A stretch of 64,000 nt of DNA from Rhodocyclaceae bacterium (GTDB lineage: Bacteria > Pseudomonadota > Gammaproteobacteria > Burkholderiales > Rhodocyclaceae). Below the pieces are notes generated by a model that ran no database searches, was not told the DNA's origin, and saw nothing but the letters and a program-made list of their open reading frames with translations. The position numbers were made by a program, and so were the translations under genes. Where the stretch lies: positions 1 to 64,000 of the forward strand of contig JAGRGB010000216.1 in assembly GCA_020445745.1 (NCBI GenBank). Reading direction: 5' to 3'. How positions within the stretch are numbered: position 1 is the stretch's first letter; each line of letters begins with the position of its first letter. Of the stretch, positions 25,952 to 34,551 are shown piece after piece.

Positions 25952-26214
25952 TGAGCGGTGGGCGCGCCGACCCGCCCCACGACGACGACGCGCGCCGCGC
26001 GGGCCGCGGCACGCTCCGCACGATGCGCCCGGCATTGGCAGGTTTCGCGCGAATTGCTCCGGCCGCGGGCCTCGCCGGCGTCCGATCGTCGCCGGGAAAA
26101 GACCTTGCACGCCCTTCGAGAGTCGCGCAGTCGGGGCAGTTTGCCCTAAGCTTACGCCTTTACATGGTGCGCCGACCGAACCATCGGCGCTCGACCGAGT
26201 CCATTGGATCGCAC

Positions 26215-27390
26215 ATGACGGAAAGTCGAATCGCTTGCTGGCCTGGCCGCCTGGCACTGCTTGCCTGCCTCGCTCTGGCGGCATGCCTGAGCCTGCCGCA
26301 GAAGGATGCCGAGGCACCACCTGCGGAACCGGCCGCGGAGCCGAGCCAGGAGGCTGCGCCCGAGGAACTGCCACCGCCCAAGATCGCGACACCGGCAGAG
26401 CAGCAGCAGGCGCAGCGGGTGGCGCTGAAAGTGGCCGACCTGCTCGAGGCAGGGCGCATCGAGGAGGCCCGCGTCGAGATAGAGCGGGCACTGGAGATCG
26501 ATCCTGCCAATGCCCTGGCCGAGAGTTTCCTGCAGCAGCTGACCGTCGATCCGCTCGAAGTCCTGGGCTCCGAGTCCTTTGCCTACACCGTGAAGCCGGG
26601 CGAATCGCTGTCGAAGATCGCCGGCCGGTTCATGGGCGACATCTTCCAGTTCTACATCCTCGCGCGCTACAACGGCATCGAGGTGCCGCGGCGAGTCCCG
26701 GCAGGGCAGGTGATCCGCATTCCGGGCGAGCGCCCGGCAACGCCGGAGCGGCCCGTTTCGAAGCCGATGCAGGCCGATCACCGACCGGCCGAGCCGGAGC
26801 GGGCGGGCGTCGAGGCCGTGGAACGCGAACCTGCCCCGGTCGAGGGCGGGGTCGGCCGTGCGTCCGACGAACGGCTGCCCACCGCCGAGGAAGCTGCAGC
26901 ACCGGAGAGCGCGATGCCCGCCGAAGCACCGGTCGAATCCGCCGAACCGACGATCGCGACGCATTCGGGGCCACCGGTGGAGGCGGAAGTCGTCACGGTA
27001 CCGGCAATCGACCAATCGCCCGCCGTGGTCGACGTCGCGGCACCGCCCGGACCCCGCCCGCTGCCGGAGCCGACGCCGTCCGATCTGGCATTTCAGCGCG
27101 GGCTGCGGGAACAGGCCCAGGGCAACAACCTGGCGGCCTTCGAGGCCTTCGAGTCGGCTTTTTCGCTCGACCCCTCGAACCGCGAAGCTCGCAGCAATGC
27201 AGACCTGATGCACAAGGAAATCGTCGCCGAATATACGCGCCGTGCGCGCGCTGCCTTTGCCCGCCAGGACCTGCAAGGTTCGATCGACGCGTGGAACGAA
27301 TTGCTGGCCTTCGATCCCGACAACGACATTGCCCAGCTGGAGCGGCAAAAGGCCCGGGTGCTTCAGGAGCGCATCAAGTCGATTCGCTGA
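26215..27390 (+). CDS. Lipoprotein with LysM domain and TPR-like repeats
   Basis: A 391-residue lipoprotein. The start at 26215 gives a short signal peptide ending in a lipobox, LAAC, with C24 as the lipidated residue; an ATG at 26164 would add 17 residues. TPR-like helices (ALKVADLLEAGRIEEARVEIERAL) come first, then a LysM domain near residues 123-172 (YTVKPGESLSKIAGRFMGD, RVPAGQVIRIPG), a long Pro/Glu/Ala-rich linker, and more TPRs (GNNLAAFEAFESAFSLDPSN). It should bind peptidoglycan in the periplasm. It is convergent with a TPR lipoprotein in the kinase/deacetylase operon and shares its domain vocabulary. Confidence 0.85.
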   Translation: MTESRIACWPGRLALLACLALAACLSLPQKDAEAPPAEPAAEPSQEAAPEELPPPKIATPAEQQQAQRVALKVADLLEAGRIEEARVEIERALEIDPANALAESFLQQLTVDPLEVLGSESFAYTVKPGESLSKIAGRFMGDIFQFYILARYNGIEVPRRVPAGQVIRIPGERPATPERPVSKPMQADHRPAEPERAGVEAVEREPAPVEGGVGRASDERLPTAEEAAAPESAMPAEAPVESAEPTIATHSGPPVEAEVVTVPAIDQSPAVVDVAAPPGPRPLPEPTPSDLAFQRGLREQAQGNNLAAFEAFESAFSLDPSNREARSNADLMHKEIVAEYTRRARAAFARQDLQGSIDAWNELLAFDPDNDIAQLERQKARVLQERIKSIR

Positions 27391-27399
27391 GCGGCGCCA

Positions 27400-28245
27400 T
27401 CACGAGGCGTCGCCGAGCGACCGTCTGAGGGCGTCGATCTTGGCGCCGAGTGCGTCGGCGCCGTCCCGGGCATAGGATCTGGCGCGTTCGTACGCCCGCA
27501 GTGCGGCGCGCAGCCGTCCACTGCGCAGCGACTTGTCGCCGAATTCCTCCCATGTCTCGGCCAGTTGCCGGCCGGCCTGCTCGTTGTCCGGGTGGCTTGC
27601 CAGGTAGCGGGTGAGCAATGCCAGCGCTTCGGTGAATTCGCCGTCGCGGCGGAGCAGCGCCGCATGTTCCAGCGCGTTGCTGTCGACCACCGTCTCGACC
27701 GCCTCCGCGGGGGGCCGGGCGGGCCTCGCGGAGGCCGGTTTCGCCGCTGGGGCTGGTTCGGTCAGGTAGTGATCCGGCCGTCCGATCGTCTGTCGGGTCG
27801 AACGACCGAGGAAATAGCGGCGATTGCGGGTGCGTTCGAGTTCGCGCAATCCGTTGGCCGCCTCGCCAAGCGCGGGGTCGTTGGCCAGGGCCAGCAGATA
27901 GTGGCGAACCGCCGCGAGTTCATTGCCAGCCGCGCGCGCGCTGCGTGCATTACCGAGTTGCCGGGAAGCCTCCTCGACCGCCCTGCGCCGGGCGCCCTGC
28001 ATTTCGCTGCGATAGCGCGGCTCGCCCGGATCGTAGAGCGCGAGGATCTCCCAGGCGATGGCCGCCTCGCGATGATCGCCGGCCTGGGCGGACGAACGGG
28101 CCCGCGCCAGCTGGCGCTTCTCGAACAGCGATTCCTCCGGGCGGACGTTGGCTGATGGCGACGTATCGGCAGCCGGCGGATAGCCGGCGCACGCTGTGAC
28201 CAGGGCTGCCGGAAGCAGCAGGCTTCCGAGCTTGCGGGGGATCAT
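27400..28245 (-). CDS. TPR-type lipoprotein
   Basis: A 281-residue protein with a lipobox (ALVTAC, C19) and helical repeats rich in Ala/Arg, for example AGDHREAAIAWEILALYDPG, AGNELAAVRHYLLALANDP and RDGEFTEALALLTRYLASHP, which read as TPRs in two blocks separated by a Pro/Ala linker. Its ATG overlaps the deacetylase stop by 4 bp (ATGA, 28242-28245), so it is translated with the deacetylase and kinase genes. A scaffold for envelope proteins is the simplest role. No catalytic motif. Not assigned to a named family. Confidence 0.8.
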   Translation of the reverse strand: MIPRKLGSLLLPAALVTACAGYPPAADTSPSANVRPEESLFEKRQLARARSSAQAGDHREAAIAWEILALYDPGEPRYRSEMQGARRRAVEEASRQLGNARSARAAGNELAAVRHYLLALANDPALGEAANGLRELERTRNRRYFLGRSTRQTIGRPDHYLTEPAPAAKPASARPARPPAEAVETVVDSNALEHAALLRRDGEFTEALALLTRYLASHPDNEQAGRQLAETWEEFGDKSLRSGRLRAALRAYERARSYARDGADALGAKIDALRRSLGDAS

Positions 28246-29276
28246 GGATTGGAAAGCGGCCGGCTGGTCTCCAGCCGCGCCTTGAATGCCGAGAGGCTGT
28301 GGTCGCCGTAGATCATCGTGCGGCGTAGCATCAACTTTTCGGCGAAGAACGCATTGCCGCCGGGATTGACGGTGAAGCCCAGACCGTAGCGGTGGCGCTG
28401 CAGGCGTTCGAGCACATCCTGGTTGGCGTCGCCGTACGGAAAGGCAAAGCGGCTGACCTTGATCGGCAGCCGCGACTCGATCACCGAGATCGGCACAGCG
28501 ACCTCGGTGTCGATGCGCTCCGCGTAGGCCCTGTCGTCTTCCGCGGCTGCATGCTCGATGAGGTTGCTGTGGCTCTTCGAATGGGCCTGGATGTCGATCA
28601 GGCCACTATCCACCATCTCGCGCATCTGCTTCCAGGTCAGCGCGTCGCCGGCGCCGACGAAGTCGGTGTAGAGGAAGATCGTGGCCGGGAAACGATGCCT
28701 GCGGAGGACCGGATACGCGTATTCGAACACCGTCCGGTAGCCGTCGTCGATGGTGAGCGCGACTGCCCGCCGCGGCAGATCGCTGCGCCCGTCGAGAAAC
28801 GATTCCAGCGTGGACAGCGGGATCACCCGGTAATCGTTGTCGGCGAGCCATTGCATCTGGCGCGCGAAGTTCTCGGCCGAGACGACCATCTTGCCGCTGC
28901 CCGGGCCGAAACGGTGGTAGCACAGGACCGGTACGGTCTGAAAGCGCCTGGCGTCGATGCCGGGCGGATTCGGCTCCGCGAGCGGCACCACGACGATGGC
29001 GCCGGCGCGCAGCGCGAGGCCCTCGTTGAAGTCGGCGATTCGCCACCATTGTTCGGCATCGGCGAAGAATCGTTGGGCGATGCCGTGCAGGTCGTCACCA
29101 GCGCTGGCGCGATAGATCACGAAGCGGGCGTTGCGCGCCACCACCTCGCCGTCGGCCGGTGCCACGACGCCCGCCCTGTCCTCGAGCGGCCTCGATGCCG
29201 GGCCGGCACAGGCGCACAACAGGGTCGCGACGAGGGCCGGCAGCAGGCCGCCGGTACCCATTCCGGTGGCCTTCAT
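28242..29276 (-). CDS. LysM-containing polysaccharide deacetylase lipoprotein (NodB homology domain)
   Basis: A 344-residue protein starting at 29276, overlapping the kinase stop by 4 bp. A signal peptide with a possible lipobox (TLLCAC, C23) is followed by a LysM-like segment (FVIYRASAGDDLHGIAQRFFAD, about 52-100). The C-terminal NodB domain has TIDDGYRTVFEYAYPVL (the Asp pair), HSKSHSNL (two metal His) and RFAFPYGDAN. Such enzymes N-deacetylate peptidoglycan or exopolysaccharide. Coupled to a kinase with its own periplasmic sensor and to a TPR lipoprotein, it suggests a regulated envelope-modification unit. Confidence 0.9.
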   Translation of the reverse strand: MKATGMGTGGLLPALVATLLCACAGPASRPLEDRAGVVAPADGEVVARNARFVIYRASAGDDLHGIAQRFFADAEQWWRIADFNEGLALRAGAIVVVPLAEPNPPGIDARRFQTVPVLCYHRFGPGSGKMVVSAENFARQMQWLADNDYRVIPLSTLESFLDGRSDLPRRAVALTIDDGYRTVFEYAYPVLRRHRFPATIFLYTDFVGAGDALTWKQMREMVDSGLIDIQAHSKSHSNLIEHAAAEDDRAYAERIDTEVAVPISVIESRLPIKVSRFAFPYGDANQDVLERLQRHRYGLGFTVNPGGNAFFAEKLMLRRTMIYGDHSLSAFKARLETSRPLSNP

Positions 29277-31186
29277 GACCGCGCCACGGTTCCGGGTGGA
29301 TGCTCGCCGGGGGCGTCGGGTGCCAGTTCGGTCTCGGGTTCGTCGGCGGCCATGTCCGCGCCGGCCGGGGCTTTGGGCCGGGACTGCTCCTCCAGGGCGG
29401 CAGCCATCTCGTCGAAGGACTGGTAGAGGAGTCCGAATTCGTCCTTGCGGCGTTCGCCGATGCGGTGATCGAAGCGGCCCGCACCGATCTCGCGCATCGA
29501 TTCCTCGAGTTGGCGGATCGGACGCGAGAACCAGTTCGCGAGAATCCAGGTGCCCGCCGCCACGGCGGCTATGGTGGCCAGCACCAACGCGATCATCAGG
29601 CCGATCGCGAGCCGTGACACCCGTGACAGCGGCGCCTCGGGGATGCCCAGCGCGATTCGACCGATTTCCTTGTTCTGGAAGGTGACCGGCGCTTCGAAGT
29701 CGATCACCGATTCGCCGTTCACGAGGTGGCGCTGGACCTGGACGGTGCCGCCGGCATTGTCCAGGGCCTCGCCCTCCGGGCGCTGGTAGGCCTCGTCGAT
29801 CAGGTTGGGATTGCTGCTGGCGCGCACGATGCCTCGTCGATCGGCCACCGTGAGGCTCTGGAAGTCCTGGCTGCGCATCACTTCCTGCACGAAGATCTCG
29901 AGCGAGATCCAGTCTTCGGACAGTACCGGAACGGCGCTCTGCGTCGCCATGAATCGAGACAGCGAAGCGCCGTAGTCGATGACCTGGGCGATCAGCGCCT
30001 GGTTCTGGCGCTGGGTCACGATGCTGGCGGTCACCCCCATCACGCTGGCGACGAACACCGCCATCATCAACGTCCATTTCACCCGCAGCGGAACGATCCG
30101 CGGGCGCTCGGCGGCCTCTTCGTCGATCGATCGTATCAGCTTGATCAGCGCTTCGCGCAACTCCTTGCCGGACTGGTAGCGCCGTTCCGGCTGCTTCGAC
30201 AGGCAGCGCTCGATCACCCGGCGCAGCGCTGGCGGTGTCTCGGGGCGCAGCTTCTGGATGGTCGGTGGGCTGTCCTTGGCGATCTTCATCATCAGCGCGA
30301 CGATGGTGTCCGCCTCGAAGGGCTTCTGCCCGGTCACCAGCTGATAGAGCACGATCCCCACCGAGAACAAGTCCGAACGACCGTCGATCTTGCCACCCAT
30401 GGCCTGTTCGGGGGACATGTACTGCGGTGTGCCGATGACGTCGCCGATGCGGGTGTGCTGGGTGCGCGACGCCGATTCGAGATGGGCGATCCCGAAGTCG
30501 GCCACCTTGATCGAATTGCGGTTCTTGCTGACGATGATGTTGGCCGGCTTGATGTCGCGGTGGACCACGCCCTTGGCGTGTGCGTAGTCCAGGGCGCTGG
30601 CCAGCTGAATCCCGATCTCGAGCACTTCCTTGATCGAGAACTGGACATCCTTGGCCATCAGCTCGTTGAGCGGCTCGCCCTCCAGCAACTCCATCGCGAT
30701 GTACGGCCTGCCCTCGATCTCGCCGACGTCGTAGATCGTCGCGATGTTGGGATGGGTGAGCATGCCGGCGGCGCGGGCTTCGCGCAGGAAGCGGGTGCGG
30801 TACTCGTCGTCTTCACACAGCGCCGCGTGCAGGAACTTGATCGCGATGATCCGGTCGATCCCCGGATCGTGCGCCTTGAATACGGTGGCCATGCCGCCGC
30901 GACCGAGCAGTTCGAGGATGCGATAGCGGCCCACCTGGCGCACCTCGGACTTTTCCTGCGGCATCGGGCCGCCGGGTATCGTCGACGAGGGCGCGCTGTG
31001 GCGCGCTGGCACGATGCGGGTGCGGTTGTCGTCGTGGGGGTCGTCTTCGCCAGCTGGCGGCTCGGTGCTGGTGCGCGTCGGCCGGGGCGGTACGATGCGG
31101 GTACGGTTGTCGTCGCCGGCATGCGCCGGGTCCTCGGCAACGCTGCCGCGCGATGTGCTGCCTGCCGGTCGATTTTCCTCAGTCAC
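29273..31186 (-). CDS. Transmembrane Ser/Thr protein kinase with periplasmic sensor and HAMP
   Basis: A 637-residue Hanks-type kinase. The first 80 residues are disordered and contain two copies of DDNRTRIVP (25-33 and 52-60). The kinase domain (about 88-350) has the GRGGMATVFKA loop, K117, HRD at 209-211 with N216, DFG at 230-232 and SPEQ. A helix at about 371-390, an extracytoplasmic sensor to about 523, a second helix (525-550) and a HAMP domain (550-605) follow. The order kinase-TM-sensor-TM-HAMP is unusual, with both ends cytoplasmic. First gene of an operon with the deacetylase and TPR lipoprotein. Confidence 0.93.
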   Translation of the reverse strand: MTEENRPAGSTSRGSVAEDPAHAGDDNRTRIVPPRPTRTSTEPPAGEDDPHDDNRTRIVPARHSAPSSTIPGGPMPQEKSEVRQVGRYRILELLGRGGMATVFKAHDPGIDRIIAIKFLHAALCEDDEYRTRFLREARAAGMLTHPNIATIYDVGEIEGRPYIAMELLEGEPLNELMAKDVQFSIKEVLEIGIQLASALDYAHAKGVVHRDIKPANIIVSKNRNSIKVADFGIAHLESASRTQHTRIGDVIGTPQYMSPEQAMGGKIDGRSDLFSVGIVLYQLVTGQKPFEADTIVALMMKIAKDSPPTIQKLRPETPPALRRVIERCLSKQPERRYQSGKELREALIKLIRSIDEEAAERPRIVPLRVKWTLMMAVFVASVMGVTASIVTQRQNQALIAQVIDYGASLSRFMATQSAVPVLSEDWISLEIFVQEVMRSQDFQSLTVADRRGIVRASSNPNLIDEAYQRPEGEALDNAGGTVQVQRHLVNGESVIDFEAPVTFQNKEIGRIALGIPEAPLSRVSRLAIGLMIALVLATIAAVAAGTWILANWFSRPIRQLEESMREIGAGRFDHRIGERRKDEFGLLYQSFDEMAAALEEQSRPKAPAGADMAADEPETELAPDAPGEHPPGTVARS

Positions 31187-31342
31187 GTGCGTCCTCTCGA
31201 TTCCGCCATCAAGCGATTGTCATCGCTCGCGCGATGGGCCGAGCCATCGTGCCGCATTATCCGGCAGCGACGGCGAAGCCACTTGGGCCGAAGGCCTGTT
31301 CTTACGTATTCTCTCAAACATCCGCCAACAGGAGGGCAGCGG

Positions 31343-31681
31343 ATGCTGCGCAGTCGGTTTTTTGCCATGTCGGCGATCGTGCCGGGCGCCATCGCGCTGC
31401 ACGAAGCCGCCGCTATCTCAGCCGCTCCTAGCTTGGACGCGGTGATCGTGCCGTGTCTTGGCGGTTCGCGCGATGCCGCCTGTGACGCGCATGCCGAGGG
31501 CGTCGCGGTGCGGGCTGGCGCCGCGCGCCGGCACCACTGCGGTCGCAGCCGGCCGCTTCCGGAAATCTCGTCCGCCCCGCCAGGAATCGTCATCGCGGCG
31601 GCGGTCCCCGGCGCGGCGACCACGATCGTGCCGGCGGCGCCGCGGCGGATCTGCGCGCCCCCGACCCGGCGTTGCTCCTAG
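31343..31681 (+). CDS. Small putative exported protein, unrecognised
   Basis: A 112-residue frame with a very good ribosome binding site (AGGAGGG, ending seven bases before the ATG at 31343). The start MLRSRFFAMSAIVPGAIAL resembles a weak signal peptide, with four Cys later in an Ala/Arg/Pro-rich body. It ends 13 bases before the phospholipase D gene, so it may be the first gene of that operon. The body has no recognisable domain and composition typical of chance GC-rich frames, so the strong Shine-Dalgarno is the main support. It could instead be a leader peptide. Confidence 0.4.
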   Translation: MLRSRFFAMSAIVPGAIALHEAAAISAAPSLDAVIVPCLGGSRDAACDAHAEGVAVRAGAARRHHCGRSRPLPEISSAPPGIVIAAAVPGAATTIVPAAPRRICAPPTRRCS

Positions 31682-31694
31682 GGCCGGGCCGCAA

Positions 31695-33140
31695 ATGCAG
31701 GAAGCGATCGATCGACTCCTGAGTGCCGGCGAGGGCTGGGTGCTGGTCGCCACCATCGCGGTCTATGTGCTGGCCCTGATGAGTGCGGTTCGCGCGATCA
31801 TGGTGACCCGCACCGCCCAGGGCGCGATGGGCTGGGTGATCGCGCTGATCGCGCTGCCGATCGTGACGCTGCCGCTTTACTGGGTGTTCGGCCGTACCCG
31901 CTTCGAGGGCTATACCAGTCGGCGCGCGATGGTGATCGCCCGGGCGCGCGAGGAGTTCAAGCCACTCGGGCGTCTGCGCGATTTCGAGGAAATGCCGCAG
32001 CCGGCTCTCGGTGGCTTCCACCATCTGGCGCGCAGCCTGTCGGAAACCGGCTTTCTCGGCGGCAATCACCTCGGTCTTCTGGTCGGCGGCACCGCGACCT
32101 TCGACGCGATCCTCGCGGCAATCGCCGGCGCTCGCCGCTACGTACTGGTCGAGTATTACATCTTCAATGCCGACCGCACCGGCACCAGGGTCGCCGAAGC
32201 GCTGATGGAACGGGCCCGTGCCGGCGTTGCCGTGAGCTTCATGTATGACCCGATCGGTTCCAGCCTGCCACGCCGGTTCCTCGCGAGAATGCGCGACGCG
32301 GGCATCAGTTGCAGCCAGTTCGATACCACCCGCGGGCGCGGCAACCGCTTCCGCATCAATTTTCGCAATCACCGCAAGATCGTGGTCGTCGACGGCCGCA
32401 CGGCGTTTCTCGGTGGCATCAATGTCTCGGACGAGTACTACGGCGGCGTGCGTCGCGCGGCGTGGCGGGATGCCCATGTGCGCATCGACGGGCCGGCCGC
32501 GATCAGTGCCGCGATGACTTTCGTCAAGGACTGGTACTGGGCGCGACGGGCGTTGCCGGACATGGACTTCGAACTGCCCCAGGCCGCCGGACGTGCCCGT
32601 GCGCTGGTATGGGCCACCGGACCGGCTGACGAACAGCCGCAATGCACGGTGTCGCTGCTCTCCTCGTTCAATGTGGCGCGGCAACGCATCTGGATCGCCA
32701 ATCCCTACTTCGTGCCGACCGATCCGGTCGTGCAGGCACTGCGGCTGGCGGTATTGCGCGGCGTCGATGTGCGCATCGTGGTGCCACACCGGGCGGACCA
32801 TCGCGTCGTTCGGATGGCCTCGCAGTTGTATCAGGCTGAAATGGTCCGCGCCGGCGCCCGCGTGTTTCGCTATCGCAGGGCCATGCTCCACACCAAGGCC
32901 TTCGTGATCGACGACCTGCTCGCCTGTGTCGGATCGGTGAACCTCGATCACCGCTCGATCCTGATCAACTTCGAGATCGCCGCCTTCTCCGACGATGCCG
33001 AATTCGTGGCCGATGTCGCGGCGATGCTCGCCGAGGACATGCGTGCCAGCAGCGAAGTTTCGCTCGAGATGGTGATCCGTCGCGGATTCCTGAATCGCCT
33101 AGCGACCCGCGCGGCCAATCTGCTGGCACCGGTGCTCTAG
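31695..33140 (+). CDS. Phospholipase D-family cardiolipin synthase
   Basis: A 481-residue protein starting at 31695 (MQEAIDRLLSAGEGW). Two N-terminal helices (VLVATIAVYVLALMSAV and GAMGWVIALIALPIVTLPLY) match the cardiolipin synthase (Cls) anchor. Two HKD motifs are present: NHRKIVVVDG with its His-x-Lys-x4-Asp, and MLHTKAFVIDD. It condenses phosphatidylglycerol into cardiolipin at the inner membrane. Which Cls paralogue (A, B or C type) is not settled; the two N-terminal membrane segments favour the ClsA type. Convergent with ppk2. Confidence 0.9.
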   Translation: MQEAIDRLLSAGEGWVLVATIAVYVLALMSAVRAIMVTRTAQGAMGWVIALIALPIVTLPLYWVFGRTRFEGYTSRRAMVIARAREEFKPLGRLRDFEEMPQPALGGFHHLARSLSETGFLGGNHLGLLVGGTATFDAILAAIAGARRYVLVEYYIFNADRTGTRVAEALMERARAGVAVSFMYDPIGSSLPRRFLARMRDAGISCSQFDTTRGRGNRFRINFRNHRKIVVVDGRTAFLGGINVSDEYYGGVRRAAWRDAHVRIDGPAAISAAMTFVKDWYWARRALPDMDFELPQAAGRARALVWATGPADEQPQCTVSLLSSFNVARQRIWIANPYFVPTDPVVQALRLAVLRGVDVRIVVPHRADHRVVRMASQLYQAEMVRAGARVFRYRRAMLHTKAFVIDDLLACVGSVNLDHRSILINFEIAAFSDDAEFVADVAAMLAEDMRASSEVSLEMVIRRGFLNRLATRAANLLAPVL

Positions 33141-33271
33141 GCCCTCCCGCGGTCGCCGTTGGCCGCGGCGATCGTGTTCGCCGTGCCGCCGGTCCACGAC
33201 CGCAGCGGAGCAGCGCGCGTCACGACTGTGCAGCGCGGGCGGGAAGGCGAACGGCCGGAATGGCGCCCTTG

Positions 33272-33316
33272 CCCCGTGTCGCCCTGCACCAGGGGCCCTG
33301 CAGTGCAGACACGGGG
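33272..33316. other. Large interrupted stem between convergent cls and ppk2
   Basis: Arms CCCCGTGT (33272-33279) plus CTGCAC (33284-33289) pair with GTGCAG (33303-33308) and ACACGGGG (33309-33316), leaving a 4-base bulge and a 13-base loop. It may help end transcription of both genes, but no U-run follows on either strand. The rest of the 239-bp gap shows nothing else. Confidence 0.4.
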
Positions 33317-33379
33317 AGGACTCGGGCCAGCGGCTGCCGACGCGTGACTCCGGGGGGGCGGGGTCGTCGGCAACTGGCC

Positions 33380-34405
33380 CTAATCGAACCGGTCGATGAC
33401 CACTTCGTCGCGTTCCATCAGCATGGCGGCGCTGCCGACCAGCAATGGATCCGGTTCGCGGGCGACGGTGTGGTCCTTGTCCGGATACTCGAGTTTCGAC
33501 AGGAAGTAGCGCATGCAGTTCAATCGCGCACGTTTCTTGTCGTCGGACTTGATCACCGTCCATGGCGCATCGGCGGTGTCGGTATGGAAGAACATCGCCT
33601 TCTTCGCCTCGGTGTAGTCGTCCCAGCGGTCGAGGGACTGGATGTCGATCGGCGAAAGCTTCCAGTGCTTGAGGGGATCGTCCCGGCGCGAGATGAATCG
33701 GCGCAGTTGTTCCTCGCGGCTGACCGAGAACCAGAACTTGAAGAGGCCTATCCCGGAATTGACGAACATGCGCTCGATCTGGGGTGTCTGCCGCATGAAC
33801 TCCAGATATTCGTGCGGCGAACAGAAGCCCATGACCCGCTCGACGCCGGCGCGGTTATACCAGGAGCGGTCGAAGAACACGATCTCACCTGCGGTCGGCA
33901 GGTTCGAGATGTAGCGCTGGAAATACCATTGTCCACGCTCCACGTCCGAGGGCTTTTCGAGCGCCACGACACGGGCACCGCGAGGATTGAGGTGTTCCAT
34001 GTAGCGCTTGATGGTGCCGCCCTTGCCGGCAGCGTCCCGGCCCTCGAACAGCAGGACCAGTCGCTGACCGGTCTGCTTGACCCAGCTCTGCACCTTGAGC
34101 AGCTCGATCTGCAGTTCCGCCTTGCGTTCCTCGTATTCCTTGCGGTGCATGCGCTCCCGATACGGGTAACTCTCGGGCAGCGGCGCTCTGCCACTGTCCT
34201 CCCAACTGCCGTGGGGCGCCTCGGCGACTGCGGTGGCCATCGGCGAATGGCTTATCTGCAAGATTTCCGCCGCAGCCTTGGCCTTCTGCTCCGGTGTCGC
34301 CTGCTTGTCGTAGACTTCAGGCGCCTCGTCGCTCCGGGTGTGCGCGTCTTCATTCTTAGGCGCATGCTTGCGCAAGGGCTGTCGCCCCGACCGGTTGGTC
34401 GTCAT
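33380..34405 (-). CDS. ppk2: Polyphosphate kinase 2 (PPK2 family)
   Basis: A 341-residue enzyme, start at 34405 with GGGGGAG close upstream; the 30-residue upstream extension is unlikely. The first ~80 residues are a polar extension (RKHAPKNEDAHTRSDEAPEV). The P-loop is EGRDAAGKGGTIKRYMEHL, Walker B is VFFDRSWYNRAGVERVMGF and the lid segment is SREEQLRRFISRRDD. PPK2 transfers phosphate between polyphosphate and nucleotides, usually forming GTP or ATP. The exact class (nucleoside mono- or diphosphate) is not certain, although the SWYNRAGVE form is typical of class I. Monocistronic. Confidence 0.93.
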   Translation of the reverse strand: MTTNRSGRQPLRKHAPKNEDAHTRSDEAPEVYDKQATPEQKAKAAAEILQISHSPMATAVAEAPHGSWEDSGRAPLPESYPYRERMHRKEYEERKAELQIELLKVQSWVKQTGQRLVLLFEGRDAAGKGGTIKRYMEHLNPRGARVVALEKPSDVERGQWYFQRYISNLPTAGEIVFFDRSWYNRAGVERVMGFCSPHEYLEFMRQTPQIERMFVNSGIGLFKFWFSVSREEQLRRFISRRDDPLKHWKLSPIDIQSLDRWDDYTEAKKAMFFHTDTADAPWTVIKSDDKKRARLNCMRYFLSKLEYPDKDHTVAREPDPLLVGSAAMLMERDEVVIDRFD

Positions 34406-34540
34406 GATCTCCCCCTGATGGACATCGGTTGACCCATGCGTTTGTACTGGCCGGCACAGATAGGCGTTCCGGCCGCGGCGAACGGGTAGTAACAAAGACA
34501 GATAACGCTAAATGTGATAGCAATCAAGCTCGATCGTCAA

Positions 34541-34546
34541 AGGAGG
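34541..34546 (+). promoter_or_regulatory. Strong Shine-Dalgarno deciding a GTG start
   Basis: AGGAGG five bases before the GTG at 34552. It selects GTG over the upstream in-frame ATG positions for the enoyl-CoA hydratase-family gene. Confidence 0.85.
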
Positions 34547-34551
34547 CTGTC

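Noticed and set aside
25952..26214. N-terminal extension of the LysM lipoprotein
   Set aside because: The segment upstream of 26215 has no signal or domain and would separate the lipobox from the start.
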